Assembly: GCF_003457605.1 (NCBI RefSeq)
Contig: NZ_QRAN01000027.1
Span: 1 to 38,162 of the forward strand
From: Seongchinamella sediminis
Lineage (GTDB): Bacteria; Pseudomonadota; Gammaproteobacteria; Pseudomonadales; Halieaceae
Direction: 5' to 3'
DNA length: 38,162 nt
Part shown: one piece after another, positions 14,042 through 24,600 of the stretch
Position numbering within the stretch: position 1 is the stretch's first letter
Layout of the letters: the number at the start of each line of letters is the position of its first letter
Position numbers and translations under genes: made by a program
Notes under the pieces: generated by a model
Seen by the model: only the letters and a program-made list of their open reading frames with translations
Database searches by the model: none
What the model was told of the DNA's origin: nothing

Positions 14042-16114
14042 TCAACGGGCCACCAGCGCGGGCGCGAAAACCACCTCTCCCCCGCCATCTCTGCACATAA
14101 CCGCAATGTGCTCCAGCGGCAGGCCGAAACGGCTGAACTCCAGGTACTCGTACACTGTACCGTCAGTGTAGTCCTTGCGCAGCAACTCTTCGCCGGTCTT
14201 CCGGTTGCTGATAATCAGCGTCACCGATTTGGCGCCGGAGTGCTGGAACTCCACGAAACCGCGATTTGCCGAGTCCAGGGCCACCACCTCGCCTGCATTT
14301 ACTCCCGCGGCCTCATCGGCTGGAGACTCCCCCCCGGATACTTTCCCTGCCGCGGGGTCCTCCCCTGTCCCGGGCGTGTTAATCGCCCCCATGGCGGCCG
14401 CGACCGCTTGCGGGTCAGCGCTGGCGCCGGCCTGCACCTGCGCCGCCATCTGCGTCGCCATCGTTACGAGTGCGTCGAGGTCGCCCTGGCGCACCAGCAG
14501 ATCCTTGCGCTGTCGATTATCCAGCGCTCTGTATTCCTCGGGGGTCAGGCCCACATTCGCCGCCAGCCTGGCCTCCATCGCCGACTGGTACTGGTCAGCC
14601 TGTTGCCGCTGTTGCTGCCTCGCCTGCTCGCTCTGCCGTTGCGACTGCCGCTCGTTATAGACCTCGTCCCACGTCGGCAGTCCCGCCCCGGCCAGCTGCA
14701 GGCGCAGGTCGTTGCGCCTGGCGGTATAGCCAACGGATACCGCCAGCGGCGCTCCTCCCAGGCGGGACAAGGCCACTGGCCCCGCCACGGGATGACCCGG
14801 CAGATCTTTTATCTGCTCGTCGCCAGCGTTGAGAAAGGCCTCCAGATACTGTACCTGCAGCGGCAGCAAGCGTGTCTCCTGGAGCTGGCCGGAGGCGAGC
14901 GCGACCCGGCTCAGGGCGTTCTGCGACACAGCGCTGCGCCGCGCCCCATGCGCCTCGTAACTGACCGTCACCTGCCCCAACAGGAACAACTGCCCGTCCC
15001 GCACGTAAAACTCGCGCCAGTGCTCCAGCCCGTGTTCGGCCAACAGCTCGCCCAAGGCATATTCCACCTCGGTGCTTCCGTCGGCGCCCAGGCGCAACAG
15101 GAAGTGCCCGGATCGCGCCGGTGTGCTGCCGCGCCGCTCAAACAGCACGTCGAATCCACCGTCGGGCCTGGGGCTTGCCGCCAGTCGGGGAATACGTTCT
15201 GGCGGTTGATCCTGTTGTTGCTGCAGCATCGCCCGCAAGGCCTCCCTCCCCGCACCGGGCTCGATCACAAACGGTGCCGCGGCCCTGGTCAACGCAATTT
15301 TCCGCAGCTTGCCGTTGCGATCGATGCTGTAGAGATTGTGCGCCGTTTCAGGCACCATGGTGCCGGGCACCGTCGCCTCGTGGCGCAGCAGCGCGCCGCC
15401 GTCGTCGCCGGCCCACAGCCAGTGGTCGGCGGTGAGTATGGAGGGCTCGGCCACGCTCGCCTGCCAGCGGGTCTCGCCCCTGGCATCCAGACTGCGTACC
15501 AGCATCGCTCCGGACGGCAGGTCTGCCTGTTGCCGCGGACCGACCGCCGAGGCCAGTACCAGCCCGCCGTCGTCGGTCAGCGCGATGGCCTGCATGCCCT
15601 CTCCCAGGGAACGGACCAGACCGCGGCTGCCCGGCATTTCACTGAAGCCAAGGCTGGTCAAGCGCTCACCACCGCGCCAGCGTTCCAGCCCCTTGTCCAG
15701 CAACAGCAACGCCTCGTCATCGTGAAGTTTGCCGGTGGCAAACCGACTGCCACAAACCGCTGTTGCCACCGATTCCGGGGCCGGGGGAGATTCACCCACG
15801 GCCAGCGTGAGCGTGTAGAAATTGAGTGCGCAGCGCGCGCCGAAACCGGCATCACCCCGGTCCGGCCAGGTACCGTACAGCAGCGTGGTTTGCGTCTCGC
15901 CCACCCGCATGTCGTGTACGCTTATACCACTATTGCCGTCTCCGTTGAGCTGCACGGCATCCAGTGCACTGCCCACAGCGGGAGCCAACAGCGCGGTCGC
16001 GACAAGGCACTGCCGCAGCACGCTGTATGTCTTTGCTCGCCGGGCGTGACGCAGCCCTGGATGCCGCTCTGCGGCCTGGCGGGAGATGACAAAAATCTGG
16101 CGCGGGTTATTCAT
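14042..16114 (-). CDS. Large exported protein, propeller-like with Gln-rich coiled coil
   Basis: The 690-aa protein has a long basic N-terminus and a hydrophobic export segment (VLRQCLVATALLAPAVGSA). A beta-rich region follows (about 55-450) with recurrent 'dG.l.lrRl/d..G..rW' units suggesting a propeller, then a Gln/Arg-rich helical segment (about 470-540, NERQSQRQSEQARQQQRQQA) and a small C-terminal beta domain (ANRGFVEFQHSGAKSVTLII, then a DYTDGTVYEY turn). I do not recognise the family. The 1105-aa protein encoded at 21597-24914 has a similar propeller-like part, so the two may be distant relatives. An equally long antisense frame covers the gene but has no protein character. It heads the exported-protein cluster. 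Confidence 0.7.
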   Translation of the reverse strand: MNNPRQIFVISRQAAERHPGLRHARRAKTYSVLRQCLVATALLAPAVGSALDAVQLNGDGNSGISVHDMRVGETQTTLLYGTWPDRGDAGFGARCALNFYTLTLAVGESPPAPESVATAVCGSRFATGKLHDDEALLLLDKGLERWRGGERLTSLGFSEMPGSRGLVRSLGEGMQAIALTDDGGLVLASAVGPRQQADLPSGAMLVRSLDARGETRWQASVAEPSILTADHWLWAGDDGGALLRHEATVPGTMVPETAHNLYSIDRNGKLRKIALTRAAAPFVIEPGAGREALRAMLQQQQDQPPERIPRLAASPRPDGGFDVLFERRGSTPARSGHFLLRLGADGSTEVEYALGELLAEHGLEHWREFYVRDGQLFLLGQVTVSYEAHGARRSAVSQNALSRVALASGQLQETRLLPLQVQYLEAFLNAGDEQIKDLPGHPVAGPVALSRLGGAPLAVSVGYTARRNDLRLQLAGAGLPTWDEVYNERQSQRQSEQARQQQRQQADQYQSAMEARLAANVGLTPEEYRALDNRQRKDLLVRQGDLDALVTMATQMAAQVQAGASADPQAVAAAMGAINTPGTGEDPAAGKVSGGESPADEAAGVNAGEVVALDSANRGFVEFQHSGAKSVTLIISNRKTGEELLRKDYTDGTVYEYLEFSRFGLPLEHIAVMCRDGGGEVVFAPALVAR

Positions 16115-16360
16115 GGTTCAGCATCCCTGGAACACAAATGACGTCGTAAGTGGGGCGTGCAAGTGCCGACCATAGCACAAACTGCACCACCGGCGCCCGG
16201 GCAGTCAAGCCGCGTGGCTTTACCTGCGACCGCTGTCCCGATATGGTGGATACTCGGCGCGAAAGGAAGCTCTGGAACACCACCCGGCGGCCGGATCTAC
16301 TAGCCGATGATCATCGCGCCACGCTGCCTTCGGGCACACACCGACACTCAGGGAACGAAC

Positions 16361-17002
16361 ATGCACAAGCTTTTCCGCCTGATACCCCCTTGCCTGCCGC
16401 GCCCCTGGCGTCGCGGCATGTCCACTTCCTGCCTGGCCGGCACACTGTGCCTTGGCGTCAATCTGTTGCCCTGTACGGTGGCCGCGCACCCCATGGAGTA
16501 TCATCTGGCGCCACTTGATTCGGTGACGGTTGAACGCGTAATCGACAGCCTCGAGGGCATGGCGCGAGCATTGCGGGGCGCGGGCTTCCGCCTGCCAGAC
16601 AGCAATCTGGGAGTCGCCGCGCTGGGCGCCGCCCTGGAGGACACCCTGCGCCTGCTGCAGGCGCAGCAGCCGCCAGCGGTAGCGGCCCCCGCCGAGGTCC
16701 TGCTGGCCGCCGGCTATACCGACCCGCTGGTAGGCCAGTTAAGCTGGCAGCTGGACGCGGAACGCGTGCTGGAATCCTACGAGGTACTGGCGCGGGGCCT
16801 GGACGCGGCCGCCGTTGACGGCGCCTTTATTGCTTTCGCCGAGGCCAGCGAGAACATGCCACAGGAAACGGCCCTGCACCAGGAAATGCGCTTGCTGCGC
16901 GATGCGGAACTGGTCCGCACCACCCGGAACGACATCGCCACGGTGACACCCTACCGCTCCAGGCTGGACGCCCTGGTGCGCTCGCTGGGAGTTCAGCCGT
17001 GA
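16361..17002 (+). CDS. Small exported helical protein, partner of the metallopeptidase
   Basis: The 213-aa protein starts MHKLFRLIPPCLPRPWRRG and has a hydrophobic export segment (SCLAGTLCLGVNLLPCTVAA), then an almost all-helical mature part rich in Ala and Leu. I find no known domain. ATG 16361 is preferred over the frame start 54 bp upstream because GGGAA precedes it and the signal peptide begins there. The stop overlaps the GTG of the metallopeptidase gene (GTGA at 16999-17002), so the two are translationally coupled and may form a complex or an inhibitor/enzyme pair. Confidence 0.65.
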   Translation: MHKLFRLIPPCLPRPWRRGMSTSCLAGTLCLGVNLLPCTVAAHPMEYHLAPLDSVTVERVIDSLEGMARALRGAGFRLPDSNLGVAALGAALEDTLRLLQAQQPPAVAAPAEVLLAAGYTDPLVGQLSWQLDAERVLESYEVLARGLDAAAVDGAFIAFAEASENMPQETALHQEMRLLRDAELVRTTRNDIATVTPYRSRLDALVRSLGVQP

Positions 17003-19620
17003 GCCCGGCCCGCCGGTGTACCGGCTTGGGCGCCAGGTATTGCGCACTGCTGCTGGCGTGTCTGCCGCTGGAACAGCTATTGGCGCAACCGTGGCCGGCC
17101 TCGCATTTTGAAGTGGTGGTGGCCGAGCCCGAATACAAGGAGCGCATGCGTCTGGATCCCATCGATAGTGTCATCTACAGCGCCCCGGAGGGTCGCCCCA
17201 GCGATGCCGGGCTGGAGCAGTCGCTAAACGAGCTGGCCGGGCGCATGCGCGCCGCCGGCCACCGACCACCGCGCCTGGAACCGATCGTCGAAAAGAACGG
17301 AAAGCCCGCGTACCGGGTATTCAAGTATCCCTTCAACGCAGCCAACAGCGGGAGCGGCTCGAGCAGCACGCTGCAGACCGCAGCCGTCTACTATGGCGCC
17401 TGCGGTGTTGATCTCGGCTGGGGAGATATCGTGCCCTGGATGGGGATTAATGATCTGCCAGGCCGCACCTCGAAACAGTTCCTGGGGAGCCTCGCCCACG
17501 AGCTCACGCACGCCCTGGCTGCCAACGACCCTCTGGGCGAGAATTGCAACAGGCACGCGTTTTCCGTCACCGAGGGCATCCCCGATGCGGTTACCATCTA
17601 CAACTATCACACCCAGTATCCCGGCTATATCGGCCACCAGACCAGTAATCGCTCCAGCATTGGCCTGCGCAGTTATGCGCTCAACCTCACCTACGGTGAC
17701 GCTCGCTCCAAGCCGGAGAAAAGCACCCTGGATACCGTGACCGGCTACGCCACCAGTTCCCTGTGGTTTTTCGTCGCCGAGCGCTTCGGCGGCATGCAGG
17801 TGTTCCCTCACCTGCTGTCGCGCTCCCTGCCGAAAAAGGCCAGCGAGGCTGAGGTGCTGCGATGGATGGACAACCGGCTGCAGTCGCTGCCGGGTCTGCG
17901 CGAGGCCGGCCAGAGCCCGGTGGAGCTGACAGCCCAGGCGGCGAATGATTCACCGGGCCTGTACGAAGTGTACCCGCATTTTGTCAGCGAGTTCGCCTCC
18001 TACGGCGGCGAGCGATACCTCAGCTGGGACAATCAGCGCTTCCAGGCTGGCAGCGATGCGGCGCGGGAATCGTGGCTGAAGTACGCCTTCAACGGCTGCC
18101 CCCGTTACACCCTGTCTCCCGGGCAGATGAACGCACGCGTTCGCTTCACGATGGGCAAAAATTCCGCACGCTGCTTCCGCCTGGCGCTACAGGGCTTTCA
18201 AGGCGAGGTAAGAACCGACATCGAGGTAATTTCCGACAGCCTGGCCAAACTCGACCAGTTGCACCTGGGCTGGGCCTGGAAAGACCACCGCGACAGCAGC
18301 GAAAACTGTTATCGCAAACGTGAGCAAATGAACAGCAAGTGGCCACCCTGTGTGCTCAAGGCCTTTTCGCAGACCGGCCCCAGGCCCGGTAGCTATGCCA
18401 GAACCTGGCCGCTGGACACGTTCGACTTCGCTGGCTGGAGCGGCGTACTGGAACGCACTTACATCGTTTCCAACATGGCGGCAAAGCCGTGGACAACGCA
18501 AAGCTATCTCGACCTCGAACTCAAGGTCGCGGTCAACGCGGCAACTGTCAACGGCCAGCCCGCGCGGCCAATTGGACCGCTGCCGCCACCCCCGGCGAAG
18601 ACTGTGGTGAAGCCCCTGTCAAAACTGGACAGGAAAGACCTGTACGGCCTGCAAACAGAACCGCCACCGCGGGACGACACTGTCAAGGGCTTCGACCTCG
18701 TAGCCGAGGATGCCGGGGGGAGAACGCACGAGCGAGACTATGCCATAGTGATCGATCGTCTGAACTACGGTGTCAAGGGTCCGTATTTCGGTCATGTCAC
18801 CCAGGTGGCGCGCACCGCCGTGGGAACAGGAGTGGCCAGTTCGCTGCATTGCCGCGGCGCCAAGGACAAACCCATCGGCACGGTGACGCAGTCGAACGAA
18901 GACGCACTGCGCCTGAGCGTGAACGCCGAGCTGTGCCTGGTCGACGCCAGCACTCGCACGCAATGCTCCGGCAGCGGGGGTTGCCCGGTGGTGGACCGGG
19001 TCAACGCCGTTGTCGACCTCGCCTTTGGCTGGCGCCAGTTCGGTGCAACCGCGCCCAGCGATATCGTTACGCCGGGCATAGAGCGCTATATCGCGACCAT
19101 GCCGGGCTCGTGGCATGAGGCGATACGCTTTGGCGCCGGCACCGCCTTGCCCGGGACCGACGCCAGCGGCGCGGGCGATTCAGCACCGGGAGCGCCACGC
19201 GGTGACGACAGCAGCGGGCTCGTCGAATGCGCCTGCACCTGCACCGAGCGCAACGCATTTTTATCAAAGCTGGAATCCCTGGCGGCCGACGAGACCTCGC
19301 AGGGGGCAATAGCAATGCTCGGCGCCGCCAGCTCGGGTTGCGCCAGCCAGTGCCGGCGTGAGTATGTGATATGCGCAATGGACGAAGGCAGGGCGCGCCG
19401 GAAACAGGAGGAGGCCGCCCGCGCGGCGCAGGAGGCCAAACGGGCCGCCGCCTGTGACTGTAGCTGCGACGGCATAGATACCATGCTGCAGCAGTCGCGC
19501 AAGTTACAGGCGGTACAGGCTGCCGGCGGCGCCATCGACATGAATGAACTGATGCAACTGAGCACCTGCATGGGCAGCTGTAATGCGCAGATGATCCAGT
19601 GCATGACGCGGCAGCGGTAA
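16999..19620 (+). CDS. Exported zinc metallopeptidase (HExxH) with Cys-rich C-terminus
   Basis: The 873-aa protein has a signal peptide (ALLLACLPLEQLLAQ), then a peptidase domain with GSLAHELTHALAAND (H167-E168-L-T-H171) and TEGIPDAV, whose Glu192 lies 21 residues after the second His and is the likely third zinc ligand, a gluzincin-like layout. The middle (about 400-720) is beta-rich with GPYFGHVTQVARTAVG and several Cys pairs. The C-terminus has CACTC, a charged coiled coil (RRKQEEAARAAQEAKRAAA), CDCSC and two further Cys-rich helices. I do not recognise the family. GTG is the start and overlaps the preceding gene. It is secreted or periplasmic by inference. Confidence 0.7.
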   Translation: MSPARRCTGLGARYCALLLACLPLEQLLAQPWPASHFEVVVAEPEYKERMRLDPIDSVIYSAPEGRPSDAGLEQSLNELAGRMRAAGHRPPRLEPIVEKNGKPAYRVFKYPFNAANSGSGSSSTLQTAAVYYGACGVDLGWGDIVPWMGINDLPGRTSKQFLGSLAHELTHALAANDPLGENCNRHAFSVTEGIPDAVTIYNYHTQYPGYIGHQTSNRSSIGLRSYALNLTYGDARSKPEKSTLDTVTGYATSSLWFFVAERFGGMQVFPHLLSRSLPKKASEAEVLRWMDNRLQSLPGLREAGQSPVELTAQAANDSPGLYEVYPHFVSEFASYGGERYLSWDNQRFQAGSDAARESWLKYAFNGCPRYTLSPGQMNARVRFTMGKNSARCFRLALQGFQGEVRTDIEVISDSLAKLDQLHLGWAWKDHRDSSENCYRKREQMNSKWPPCVLKAFSQTGPRPGSYARTWPLDTFDFAGWSGVLERTYIVSNMAAKPWTTQSYLDLELKVAVNAATVNGQPARPIGPLPPPPAKTVVKPLSKLDRKDLYGLQTEPPPRDDTVKGFDLVAEDAGGRTHERDYAIVIDRLNYGVKGPYFGHVTQVARTAVGTGVASSLHCRGAKDKPIGTVTQSNEDALRLSVNAELCLVDASTRTQCSGSGGCPVVDRVNAVVDLAFGWRQFGATAPSDIVTPGIERYIATMPGSWHEAIRFGAGTALPGTDASGAGDSAPGAPRGDDSSGLVECACTCTERNAFLSKLESLAADETSQGAIAMLGAASSGCASQCRREYVICAMDEGRARRKQEEAARAAQEAKRAAACDCSCDGIDTMLQQSRKLQAVQAAGGAIDMNELMQLSTCMGSCNAQMIQCMTRQR

Positions 19621-19718
19621 TGCAGTAGAACGGCTTAAAGACAGTGGATTCGACGGTATTGCCGAGACGGTTACCGTGCTGACGAATGCCGCAGCAACCC
19701 AATCCGAGGAGACTTCGC

Positions 19719-21164
19719 GTGCGAATGACCACGATGATCGCGAGCAGCCTGGCTGCACTCTGCCTGCCTCTGTTGGCAAACAACGTTACGGTCGACTACT
19801 ACGAGGCCAATCGCCAGATGATCCGCAATGGAGTGCAGGCGGTACTGCTTTGCAACGGCTTGTATACCTCCAGGCGCACACTGGCCCAGGTGTTTGCCCA
19901 GGAACTGGCCTACCTGGACGATCCCCGTTTTGGCGGCAGCGTCGGCAGCCCGGAGGGTGGCAACTTCCGCATCGATCACCCGCACCAACTGGTCAATGTG
20001 GGCGGTGACAGCGACGGGGTGGCAATTTCCGCCGCCTTTCGCCAGGGGATTGGCTGCGTGGTGATGGCCCCCGGCATGGGTGAGGAGGCGATAGACCAAC
20101 TGCCCTCATTGAGCCTGCCGACACCCGACATGAGCAACGTGCCCTGGCCCGACGGGGATCTCGTCGCGGAAGGCAAGTTGCCGGAGGAAGTTTCGGCGAC
20201 TGCACTGCAGGCGGCATCTGACTGGGCCTTCAATCGCGACAATCCGGAGCAGGACACCATCAGCCTGTTGATCGTGCACCGCGGTCATATCGTGCATGAG
20301 CGCTACGCGCCCGGCTTCGATCTGCATACCCGGACCCGTACCTGGTCAACAGCCAAGAGCATTGCGGCGACATTGATCGGGATGCAGGTAGACGCGGGAA
20401 AGCTGGCGCTTGACGGCCCACTGCCCATAGACTGGCTGCCCGATATGCAGGGTGCGGGAGCCGACCCGCGCAGCGCTATCACCTTGCGTCACGTCCTGCA
20501 CATGAGCAGCGGCCTTTACCCGGTGGACAGTTTCGGCATGGAGTATGCCACCGGTTCTGGCCTTGCCTACTGGGCAGGCGCCAGTTCCGCACAGGGAATG
20601 CGGGACCGTGGTCTGGTGCGCCAACCCGGCAGCCATTGGGAATATGAAAATTACGATACGCTGCTGGCGGTTTATGCCCTGAAGCAGTCACTCGAAGACG
20701 ATGGCGCTTACCTGCGCTACCCGGGTGAAGTGCTGTTCCAGCGCATCGGCATGCACAATACCCTGGCCAGTACCGACCGCTTCGGCGATTTCATTTTCAG
20801 CAGCCAGGTGTATACCAATGCCCGCGACCTGGCTCGCTTCGGCCTGCTGTACCTCAATGGCGGCCGCTGGCAGGGCGAGCGCTTGCTCTCGCCAGAGTGG
20901 ATCACCTTCTCGCGCACCCCGGCACCCGCCGCAGCGCAACGCGGCAACGACTACGGGGGTCAGTGGTGGCTGGTACCGGACGCCCGCAAGGGTGAGGTTC
21001 CGGCAGACGCCTTTACCACGGCGGGCAATCGCGGCCAGTACGTGATCGTCGCCCCTTCACACGACCTGGTGATTGTAAGACGCGGCCTTGACTATGGCCG
21101 CCAGGGGTTCGATCCATGGGAACTGCTGCAAGAAGTGGTCAAGGCATTCCCGAAAGTACAGTAG
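19719..21164 (+). CDS. Serine hydrolase, beta-lactamase/penicillin-binding-protein class C-like
   Basis: The 481-aa protein has a signal peptide (TMIASSLAALCLPLLA), an N-terminal extension of about 150 residues, and a class C beta-lactamase-like domain with S210-T-A-K213 (WSTAKS), Y309-E-N311 (HWEYENYD) and a C-terminal TAGNRGQ replacing the K/H-T-G strand. RHVLHMSSGLYPVD is typical of this group of esterases and peptidases. GTG 19719 has GAGGAG 7 nt upstream; the ATG two codons later is further from it. The 3' end overlaps the convergent TonB-C-like gene by 26 bp. Substrate unknown. Confidence 0.85.
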   Translation: MRMTTMIASSLAALCLPLLANNVTVDYYEANRQMIRNGVQAVLLCNGLYTSRRTLAQVFAQELAYLDDPRFGGSVGSPEGGNFRIDHPHQLVNVGGDSDGVAISAAFRQGIGCVVMAPGMGEEAIDQLPSLSLPTPDMSNVPWPDGDLVAEGKLPEEVSATALQAASDWAFNRDNPEQDTISLLIVHRGHIVHERYAPGFDLHTRTRTWSTAKSIAATLIGMQVDAGKLALDGPLPIDWLPDMQGAGADPRSAITLRHVLHMSSGLYPVDSFGMEYATGSGLAYWAGASSAQGMRDRGLVRQPGSHWEYENYDTLLAVYALKQSLEDDGAYLRYPGEVLFQRIGMHNTLASTDRFGDFIFSSQVYTNARDLARFGLLYLNGGRWQGERLLSPEWITFSRTPAPAAAQRGNDYGGQWWLVPDARKGEVPADAFTTAGNRGQYVIVAPSHDLVIVRRGLDYGRQGFDPWELLQEVVKAFPKVQ

Positions 21165-21600
21165 ATGGCCTGGCCGCACCCAGCCGATCAGCCGGGTCGT
21201 GCCTGCTGCCATTGCCCAGGGGTGGGTGCCAGCAATCGCGATTCGGCAACGGCAGGGCGAGCACCGTCGAAAAGGGCTGCGGCTGCCATTCAACGTACTT
21301 CGGGCTGAAGCGAAATTCCCGGGCGGCGCGCAGCAGCTCATCGAGTGCATCGTGGGAAGGGGCCGGGGGGAGGACCCTCACCGACGCCACTTGCCCGTCC
21401 GCCTGCACCGAGAAGGCCAGCAGGGCCCGGGTCGGCTTCCGCTGGCGCAGGCAGGCGCCGTCAAATTCCAGCCGGTAAGGCAGGGGGTAGGCGATCAAAC
21501 CCGGCTCGGCGTAGCGCGGCATCAAGTGGGGCCCAGGCTGGGAGGCCCAGGCGCTCACTACCCAGCACAGGGTCAGCGCCAGTAGTGCCCTGGACTTCAC
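21139..21600 (-). CDS. Small exported protein with TonB C-terminal-like domain
   Basis: The 153-aa protein has a signal peptide (ALLALTLCWVVSAWA) followed by a domain with the TonB-C pattern (TRALLAFSVQADGQVASVRV, LDELLRAAREFRFSP). There is no Pro-rich spacer or membrane anchor, so it is unlikely to be a real TonB. Its ATG overlaps the stop of the 1105-aa gene (ATGA at 21597-21600), so the two are coupled. Function unknown, probably periplasmic. Confidence 0.6.
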   Translation of the reverse strand: MKSRALLALTLCWVVSAWASQPGPHLMPRYAEPGLIAYPLPYRLEFDGACLRQRKPTRALLAFSVQADGQVASVRVLPPAPSHDALDELLRAAREFRFSPKYVEWQPQPFSTVLALPLPNRDCWHPPLGNGSRHDPADRLGAARPSTVLSGMP

Positions 21601-24600
21601 GGTGCCTTCTCCCCCGACAGGAGGGCCTCGTTGTGCGGCAACTGCAGCTCCCGGGCGATATCCAGCGCACGCCTGCCTCTGGCATCCCGCAGCGATTCAT
21701 CGGCGCCGACGGCCAGCAGCGCACGGATACTTCCCTCTCCCAGCCACATCGCCGCAGCCCGGTGCAGGGGCGTCCTGTCGCGCTCGTCGCGCGCGTCGGG
21801 ATCCGCGCCGGCGGCCAGTAACTGTAGCACCACGGCAGGCGAGTGCAGCGCCAGATGGAGCGCGCTTTCACCGTCGATATTGCGGGCATCGATATCGCGC
21901 TGGGCCAGCACCAGCGGCGCCAGGACTTGCGGCGGGTAGCGGGGCTCGGCCAGGGCGCGGTGCAGGGCCGTAGCGCCGTCGTAGGCCGCGGTATTAACCA
22001 GCGCCTCATCCTCGGCCAGCCGCATCAGCGTCGCCCGCTCGCCGTGCCGGGCCGCAGTATGCAACAGGGTATTACCGGCACGATCGCGTTCGTACAGGGA
22101 TGCCCCCGCATCCAGCAGCAGGGCGAGGGCCTGGGGATGACTGCGGGCAGAATGAACCAGCGGTGCGTCGTCCGCCCCGCCCCAGGTGTGATGGGGGCTG
22201 GCCCCGGCGGACAGGGCGGCTCGCGCAGCGGCCAGCTCGTGGCACTCCAGGGCCAGGGAGAGTCGATGCTCCGGCTCGCGGTCGCGGTCCCGCAGCAGAG
22301 CGCGGTCGCAATTGCCCCGGCGTTGTTCGACATTTTTCCGCTCTCGTTCATGCAGCCAGCGCAACAGGGTTTCGGCCCGGAACTCGTCCAGCGCAATGGG
22401 TTCCTCCGTATAAGTCCGGGGATTTTCGGCAAAGGACAGGCCCCGGGAATCGAGTGTTAGCAGGGGCGGTCCGACTTCGACCGTCGGCAGGTAGTCCAAT
22501 ACCGGGCGGGTTGTCACCTCGGACAGCACCCGGGCGAGCCGTGCCTCGTAGGCGTCCAGCACGTCGCCGCCCGCCTGCGGCGGAATGCCCAGTCCCAGGG
22601 TGACACCGGTGTGAAGGAAGAAGGCATCTCGCAGGGCGGTAGTGCGCCGGGCATGGGGCTCCAGCACGATCTGCAGGAAGGCGGCCAACTCGTCTGCGTC
22701 ACCGAATTCCGCGCGCAGGTAGTAGGCGAGCTGACCGGGGCCGTACTGGGAGCGCCCGGCACCGCCCCCGCGCAAGTGTATGCCCGGTTGACCCGACTCC
22801 AGCGCTACCGTGGCGAAGTAGCCCGGCGCGCGATAGCCGCGGCGGTGCAAATCCTCGCGCAAGGCGGCCATAAAATCCCGGTAGCGGATGCGATGGCGGT
22901 CGATACAGCCAGGGTCCGGCCGGCGCTGTTGGTGGGGCATGCTGAAGGTCAGGTTGTAATCCTGCCAGAGGTTCAGCTCCAGTTGCCGCAATTCGGCATG
23001 GGTTACCAGCGGGCAGTCGTCCGCACGCGTGCCCTGTGCCGCCGCGGCGCGATCCAGGCGCAGGATGGCGCGGCGATCCGGTGTGGTGGAGCGCTCCCGC
23101 GGGTAGTCTATATAAGCCAGCAGGGCCAGCTCCCCGTCCGCCAGCGCGGCATGGGTAAAGGAACTGCTCTCCCCCAAACCCAGGTAGCGGCGCCAGGTTG
23201 CGGCCGGTCCCTCCTCTCCCAGCAGCGCCCAGCCGCCCTCACCGCCGAAGTACAGCACCTGACCATTCGGCAGCAGGCGCTGTTGCTCCGGATTGACCCC
23301 CGGCATGATACGCCGCCGCACGCGCTCACCACTGTCCACTAAATAACTCTGCAACTCGTAGTGACCGCGGGCATCGGTGGCGCTGACCTGCACCCGCAGT
23401 TCGGCATGGCCGTCCGTCACCCGGAGCAGTTCGACCGTTTCCCCGCGTTCCAGGTCCAAATCCACTTCATGTTCGATGGTGCCATCCGCCGTGATCAGCC
23501 GTAGCGAATAGTACGAGGCGTCGCGACCGGCGACGTATAGCGCTGCCAGGCCGCCCCCCGGGCGGGGCCATGCCTGCCTTCCCAGCGAGCTATCACCGAG
23601 TGCGCTTTGCCACAGTACAGCGCCGTCACGGTCCAGTGCCAACAGGGCGTTCTGCGCACCGCTGGTGCGCAGGGCAAAGAGGCGCGTACCCAGCGCATCA
23701 GGCTGCACTTCACCGTAGAAGGGCAAGGGAAAGCGCCGTTCCGCTTCCAGCGGCCTGCCATCGGCCAGCGACAGCAGAACGCTACGCATATAGGGCCTGT
23801 CATCTGTGCCGCCGGGTTCACTGAACCGCTGCCACAGCAGCACAGCGTCCTCCCGCGGATACAGCCAGAAGCCCTCGCTGGCGGACTCCAGTCGCCGGCG
23901 CCAACGCAGCTGGCCCCGGGCGCTGTAGGAAAACAGGTAGGTTCCCCGGTCGATTTGCGGGCCGGTTTCACCCTGCCAGGCGCGCTGGACGGAACCGGCG
24001 ATCAGATAGCCGCCGCTGTCATCCATGACAAAGGCACTGTCTTCGAAATAGGGCGGGAGATCCTCCAGCAACAGCAGCTTTTCATTATCCTGCAGCCCGG
24101 ATCGGACCGGCATTGGCCGAATTTCCTCACAGTGATAGCGTGCCTCCAGGGTAAGGGCGTTGACGCGGGTGACACCGCAACCGACGTGGCGAACCAGCAG
24201 GAAGGGCTGCGCCCCGCCGTAGCGGCGTTCGATGGATTCCACTTTTTGCCCGGAACCCGGCAGGTTGGCCAGATCCGCGATGTAGGCCGCCTCAGCCACC
24301 GCAACGACCTCTTCTTCACCCGGCCACTCGCCTTCACCCAGGGCAACATCATTGCGCGCCACAAGACTGCAACCGACAGTGAGAAACTGTCCTTCGCGAT
24401 CGAAGTGGGCATAGCAGTAGCCGCCGTCCACCGGCAGCCCATCGATGAACTGCCTGGCACTGAGTGTTTGCCATGCGCGGCCGCCACTGCCGCCGTGCTG
24501 CGACTGTAGAAAGGTCGTCCACTGGAGTTCGGGGTGGGCGGGACGCGGCTGGCAAAGATGGGCGTCCACCGCCGCCATCAGGCGCTCCCCCGCTGCAGCC

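Noticed and set aside
14033-16141. 702-codon open frame on the plus strand
   Set aside because: It is the antisense of the 690-aa exported protein; its composition (Arg/Gln/His-rich, no domain, no signal) is that of a GC-rich shadow frame.
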